Source: Siphonodentalium dalli | Taxonomy: Eukaryota; Mollusca; Scaphopoda; Gadilida; Siphonodentaliidae | Length of the DNA: 64,000 nucleotides | NCBI GenBank assembly: GCA_032622095.1 | Contig: CP136069.1 | Span: 170,926,394-170,990,393, forward strand | Direction of reading: 5' to 3' | Shown: positions 58,685 through 64,000 of the stretch, in pieces | How the letters are laid out: each line of letters begins with the position of its first letter | How positions within the stretch are numbered: the first letter of the stretch is position 1 | The notes under the pieces: generated by a model | What the model was told of the DNA's origin: nothing | Seen by the model: the letters and a program-made list of their open reading frames with translations, nothing else | Databases searched by the model: none | Translations under genes and position numbers: made by a program

Positions 58685-59550
58685 TATAATATGGAACACG
58701 GGATATGTTGTAGATAATGTGTTCGGGTGATTCGAAAATTAAGTTGGCCTTTAAAAAAATATCAATGACCACCAATGTTGATATAGTCAGTTATTCACCA
58801 CATGAAATGAAAGTGCAATAAATATAAGCAAGGAAACATGAATGCAACCATCCGGACGTCCCAAAATCCAATTAATCTCGTTATTTTAGCGCGTGTACAA
58901 TATTGGCCCCTGAGTTCGATGTTCTAACTTTACCACTTTAACCAGACCAAATTTCACAGACATATAAATTTCGTTTGCATACTCTCCCCTTGGATTTGCG
59001 ATTTCCAACATGTACGTTGCAAACTTTGGAATATTCCAACACGGCATACTGTAGTTATGGAAATTACCCTACTAATGGGGAGTAACATATTTGACTGAAA
59101 GTGGGTTCGAAGTGGGTTGGTAAAAAAACAACATGTTTACACAAAATATTTATTGGCGATCTGCATTATCTGAGCAAACTCAACGAACTGTCCATGACTT
59201 TTTGCTCTTGTACACATTCACGTCTGTTCTGCATTTGTATATCAGCCATCTTATTTACAACACTGAATATCCAGTCCACTTATATTTTGTCACTTTTCAA
59301 TTCAAAGATACATTTTGTTCTATTCCAGGTAAGTTCGCATGATTAAGTGAAGAACATATCGCTGAGTTTATAGCCATGACCACTGGGGTAAGTCACTACT
59401 CCCAGTATATCATCATCCAGTTATTCATCCCTTCGTTTTCACAGGCTGCACTCGATACAACCCGGTTTGCTTTTGATGTCCGATTCGGCGTTATATCATC
59501 CGGTTCGATGGCTGACACTAAGCTGTTTTCGAATGTCTTGTTCTCTTGCC
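58685..59550. other. Intergenic, no gene seen
   Basis: No supported gene. Confidence 0.4.
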
Positions 59551-59556
59551 CATTAA

Positions 59557-59948
59557 CCCTTTACCCAACAGAATGGCCCTGTGCCAATGCATTCTCTTAT
59601 ATATGCGAGTCGACCATAGGTCGCCTCGCATATATAAGAGAATGCATTGGCTTAACACATTAAAAATCATAAAATTTTTAATGAATGTAAGAAAAAATGG
59701 TAAAAAGTGTTAAAAAAAGATATTTTTTAGGCCAATGCATTCTCTTATATATGCGAGGCGACCTATGGTCGACTCGCATATATAAGAGAATGCATTGGCA
59801 CAGGGCATAGCTATAACCATCACAATGTGGTCAATGAGCCGGTTCCAATGGTATCCATATTTGTATGGTTTTATTGAGACAGACCCAAGATATTTTAGGC
59901 TGTTGAAGCTTTATTTGGCCGGTTTTGGCCGGTTTGTTGGGTAAAGGG
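59557..59948 (+). mobile_element. TTAA-flanked MITE, copy 7
   Basis: 392 bp, with TTAA at 59553-59556 and 59949-59952. Both palindromes are present. It shares a few changes with copy 3 (CAATGAGCCGG, AGACAGACCCAAGAT), so the two form a subgroup. Confidence 0.9.
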
Positions 59949-59995
59949 TTAATGGAGAAGTTACTCAATCCAATGTTTGCTGCATCAGTTAGGAG

Positions 59996-60434
59996 GGTAT
60001 CACTCCCCCCCCCCCTCCGGTACGCGGGATTCAGGGTGTTTTGAAGCCGTACGCGGGATTCATACCCCTGAATTAACTGGTATTCAGGTTCAAGAAAAAC
60101 ATCTTGGACGCAGGATTTGATGGCGCAAAATAATATTTGTGTGCTAGTTATCTGTATGAATGAGTGGGTAGAATAGCTTCTTGGGCATATTCGACCACTA
60201 TGCCATCATAAAGTATAATTAATCGTATCATAACGGCCTCGTCACGCCCATAACGTGACCGGCGTCAATTTGTATGTCAATTATCGCATATTATTTCTTA
60301 ACATGTATTCAGGATTCATCCCCCAAAATTAACTGGTATTCAGGATTCACCCCCCCCCCCCCCAATTAACTGGTATTCAGGATTCACTCCACAAAATTAA
60401 CTGGTATTCAGGATTTAGGGGAGGGGGTGATACC
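59996..60434. mobile_element. TIR element with C-runs and ~30 bp tandem repeats
   Basis: GGTATCACTCCC at the left faces GGGGGTGATACC at the right. Inside, TTAACTGGTATTCAGGATTC occurs about four times with CCCC runs (about 13 and 16 C). A possible TSD is GTTAG. Confidence 0.65.
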
Positions 60435-60439
60435 ATCGG

Positions 60440-61060
60440 TTAGAATGGTGTTTCGTCACAAGAACCCACCAACACTGATCGGATTACCAGACAACTTAGC
60501 AATTGTACTTAGCATCACAATTTTACTGGCAGCATACAGTAATCACGACATGTTGCTGGAAAAACTTGTACAAAATGTTGTATCGCATTCAACTCTGTGA
60601 TGTAATCGCTCGTGTTATGTGTATAAACCTAGATATATAATTAACATCTACATTAACTCCGATAATAGTTATCTTCCCCATAAACATGCGAGATTTGCGA
60701 TCGAAAACTGGTTAAGTTTGTGCTGATTATTTGTGAGTGCGGGGCGTTGTCTGTTTTGATCGCGTGCTTGCGAGTCGCAATTTACAACAAATATAACACA
60801 CAAAATGAAGCCAGTGGCATAACTTTTAATGAACAGGATATTATATGGTGGTACGGAGCCGGATTCTATCGATTGCAGCCTGTGATTATACGCAACGAAC
60901 CCGTAAGAATGTACATCTAATCAAAACGATAACCATGACTCTATATATGTAAACATTTTGAACATGATACATACTGCGTGGGGGCTCCTGATTTCATTTG
61001 ACCGACTACCGTAGTACCGTACATGTTGTTAGCGCACATATATATGCTTCAGGCAATTCT
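60440..61060. other. Intergenic, no gene seen
   Basis: A 66-codon frame at 60720-60920 shows no motif that I recognise. Nothing else. Confidence 0.4.
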
Positions 61061-61065
61061 TCAAG

Positions 61066-61654
61066 GATTGTCCACTTATAAATGGACAATCGGTACCTAA
61101 AATGGTCATTAATAAATGGACAATCCAACCACGCGTGGCACGCGAGCTTGGGATTGTCCACTAAATGAAGACATGTTTTGCTAATCCTGCATGTTAGCTC
61201 ATATTTAATATGAAGGGCAATAACTCTATAAATAATATTAATTTGCTAAATAACGGTGATTTGTATGAGAAGAAGTGTTTTTGACGAAATAACGGAGATA
61301 TTTGAAGAAGAGTTGTTGACGAAATAACGGAAATATTCGAAGAAGTGTTTTTAAAGAGCGTATCCAAAACCTCCCCCAAGCCCACCCACCCAAGGGAAGA
61401 ATTTGACTTATATTTCACAAAAGTTGATCTGTTGTGGTGTTGCAGATTTCTCACACAAATCTCCGTCATTTAGTAAAGTTACATTCTTTATAGAGTTATT
61501 ACCCTTCAGATTTAATATGAAGCTAACATGCACGATTATCTATATATGTCGCGATTTAGTGGACAATCCCAAGCCCGCGTGCCACGCGTGGTCGGATTGT
61601 CCATTTATTAACGACCATTTTAGGTACCGATTGTCCATTAATAAGTGGACAATC
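61066..61654. mobile_element. Element with ~210 bp inverted ends and GATTGTCCA repeats
   Basis: The outer about 100 bp of each end are near-identical inverted copies (GATTGTCCACTTAT, TCGGTACCTAAAATGGTC, ACCACGCGTGGCACGCG). Similarity continues more weakly inside (CATGTTAGCT, CAATAACTCTATAAA). Each end has several GATTGTCCA/TGGACAATC motifs in both orientations, likely binding sites. No ORF. A short tandem ACGAAATAACGGAGATATTT lies in the middle. Confidence 0.75.
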
Positions 61655-61659
61655 TTATG

Positions 61660-62578
61660 CGCATTAGGTGATATGCTTGGGTTTTGTCGTTGGTAGTTTA
61701 GCCTACGTTGAGCAATCATCAACATTTTATTTCAGTTGCGGACGTTGCCCCTCTCGTTTCAATATATGAAACCTTGACGATGCATGTTCTTTCTATTGTA
61801 CTGGTATACTGGGGATGTCATTAAAACCATTGCGGCGGAACGCTGTTCGTAGTGGATGATATACGGCAAAAATATCGACAGGAACTATTAGAAGGACACT
61901 TGTACGACATCTGAAACCTGGTTAGCGAATATATAGCTGTCAAGTTCCCAACTCCATTCCCATGCAGTTCGTCTAACACTTTCTATTCTGAATGAATTTT
62001 ACCACCCAGTTATATAATTATAATTGAATCATAAGCTGCCAATCCACGGAATACTGTGAAACAATTGGCTGCCACACCCCTTTGCCAATTAGGTTATTTC
62101 TCGATAATATAAATGTCTGGATTAATTTCCCGCTACAGAAATGATAGCAGCGGCGAGTGATCACGCCAACACACACGCCTAAAATGTACATGGAAACTGT
62201 TCGATGCTTCCTACAATTTAACATGAAATTTCGGTGCTGCACAAGTAACCAGACAAATCAACACGATGGAACATTTGCAAATAAAAGAAATGAAACACGG
62301 AAATAAAATTTTACAAGTATTTGTGCCACCGCAGTCGAATATTAATATCACGTGCAACTACAGCTGCCCGGTGTCTCGGTGCGTGATCGGTTGCGACAAG
62401 CAAATCAAAATCGCTGAATTGTCGACGCGACGTGATCAACGATGAACACAAGTTTTGAGTGACATGTGTCTCTTTCAACTTCACGTGTCTTTTTCGCTGG
62501 AAATAGTCTCAATGTTGTACGGTCGTTATACTTCTAACTTCTACTTTTGGTGGTTCTCTTGTGAAATGGCGGATTACA
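61660..62578. other. Intergenic, no gene seen
   Basis: No supported gene. Confidence 0.4.
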
Positions 62579-62581
62579 TTA

Positions 62582-62739
62582 TAAGAAATAACTCTTGTTT
62601 CGATTAAGGTTATGAGTTATAACCGACAAGTTTGAAGATAATTTGTCTATATAACTGCGCTACGCGCGTTATAGAATTTATCTTCAAACGTTTTCGGTTA
62701 TAACTGCATAACCTTAATCGAAACAAGAGTTATTTCTTA
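62582..62739. mobile_element. 158 bp fold-back element
   Basis: 33 bp perfect inverted ends start TAAGAAATAACTCTTGTTTC. The inside (GTTATAACCGACAAGTTTGA and its near complement) also pairs, so nearly the whole element is one hairpin. Confidence 0.75.
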
Positions 62740-62789
62740 AATGTATTGAATGGCTTATTGTTCATCTTGATGGGTGTTGAGGAATATTG

Positions 62790-62860
62790 AGCAGACGACA
62801 GACAGAGCAGACGGCAGACAGAGCAGACGACAGACAGCAGACGACAGACAGCAGATGCCA
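62790..62860. repeat. GCAGACGACAGACAG tandem repeat
   Basis: Units of 14-17 bp (GCAGACGACAGACAG with AGA insertions), about five copies. Confidence 0.8.
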
Positions 62861-62925
62861 GAGGCAAACACTTAATATATGAGCAGAAGGATACTTATTT
62901 ATTGGACGGAAATATTCAAATGGTG

Positions 62926-62985
62926 GGAAATGTTCAGATAATAAGTTCAACAAACGACCGTTGAACTTATTATCTGAACACTTCC
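62926..62985. repeat. Hairpin with 25 bp arms
   Basis: GGAAATGTTCAGATAATAAG continues to TTCAA and faces its complement (one mismatch) across 10 bases. Single arms occur near 19992-20018 and 34453-34480. Confidence 0.75.
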
Positions 62986-62989
62986 TAAG

Positions 62990-64000
62990 GGAGCTACTCG
63001 TAAATGAGTATTTAGTACATAAAGAGTTAACTATCGCGGATACCTCAGTGCATGCAAAGAGCAGGAGACTCCTTTTGATACCGATAAATTCTGCTAGTTG
63101 CTATGGATACGCTGAGTATAATTTATACATCAAGTATAGTTTGCAGTGGTTATGTGTGACATTCCTCGTTTGATGAGGCGTCCATAATTGCACATAATTT
63201 AAATATTCGTGACCAAAATTAGATGTGCTCGCATCAGATGCCTTAAAAAGTGTCCCCACACCTGCATAATTCCACATCGCCCTGTTAAACTGTATCCAGT
63301 TGACAGTTTTGCCGCTGGCAATCTTAGGTTTAATTATCAGAGGCAATTATGTCTCATTATCCAAACGATCGGCAAAAATGGGCGTTGTCGCTAGACCGAA
63401 GATGGGTCTCTGCACTGTACGTGCTACGAATTCCGTTCGAGTGTTATCCACACCTATACCGTGCACATCAAGTAATTGCAAATTCTAATATGCAAGGTGT
63501 TAGTGGTTGAAGTCGTTACTCCAGAGAGAAATCATTATTCGCTACGACAGTTATTTTTCTTTGCATCATATTGGTCTTATCGTCCACGCACCTGGATAGC
63601 TTCAATACATCGATCACGTAGGGATTGGTTGTACAAAGTATTTGGTTCACTGTTCATCACATGGACAGTGTGGCGTCTGTAAATCATTGACTGACAAATC
63701 GTCATCCTTCAAACGCCAAGCTCGATTTTTACAGTTTAGACGCAAATATTCAAATACTCCAAAGTATTAAAGAGAGACATGTATAATCACCAGTGTACAA
63801 GTCTAAAACAGAAGCACCATTCAGGCAATGCGTTTAGTGTTTTATAACCATTGTTCGACGATTTATTTGTGGTATAATTGCCAGGTGCATGCACGCGTAC
63901 ATGTACTGTTTTCCCGTGAACAACGTGACCACCCGCATAGAAGAGAAGCCAGAAACCCGCCATGTGGCCAGAACGCGGACAAATGCGTAGAACGAAGCCA
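62990..64000. other. Intergenic to window end, no gene seen
   Basis: Only short chance frames; no recognisable repeat edge. Confidence 0.4.

Overview
This is an AT-rich stretch of animal nuclear DNA made almost entirely of interspersed repeats. I recognise no complete host gene, operon or structural RNA gene. The mixture of APE-type LINEs, Helitron-like elements, TTAA-flanked MITEs and fold-back elements, plus an uncharacterised PIN-like/Cys-rich protein family common in marine invertebrates, suggests a marine invertebrate, perhaps a mollusc or another lophotrochozoan. That placement is inference; nothing here fixes the species.

Layout. 1-2.9 kb: a LINE on the minus strand running off the left edge, with its endonuclease-RT frame open for about 860 codons except for one TAA. 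4.8-21.8 kb: intergenic DNA with MITEs, a 1.9 kb element with 3-bp target duplications, a Helitron-like element, and several hairpins. 22.0-25.2 kb: a CR1-like LINE (minus strand) broken by frameshifts and stops. 27.5-31.7 kb: a direct tandem duplication of a 1.9 kb block carrying the 3' part of another LINE; one unit is invaded by a 494 bp MITE, and the other keeps the empty site. 34.6-37.2 kb: a second copy of the 3-bp-TSD element and more MITEs. 38.5-39.6 kb: a PIN-like/Cys-rich ORF with a fold-back element fused to its 5' end. 40.55-41.33 kb: a 49 bp minisatellite, 16 units. 45.2-46.0 kb: a MITE holding a GC-rich block between two 128 bp direct repeats. 50.7-53.0 kb: a 5'-truncated LINE with a nearly open RT frame and a stem-loop straddling its stop codon. 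57.8-58.7 kb: two Helitron-like elements head to tail. 59.5-63 kb: more MITEs and hairpins.

The strongest theme is a 67 bp near-perfect palindrome (26 bp stem, one mismatch, 5 bp stem, 3 nt loop). It occurs as an inverted pair inside seven copies of a TTAA-flanked MITE (one copy reduced), again inside an unrelated TIR element, and in diverged form elsewhere. It behaves as a module shared between transposon families. The elements are related by nesting, duplication and shared modules; no pathway is encoded.
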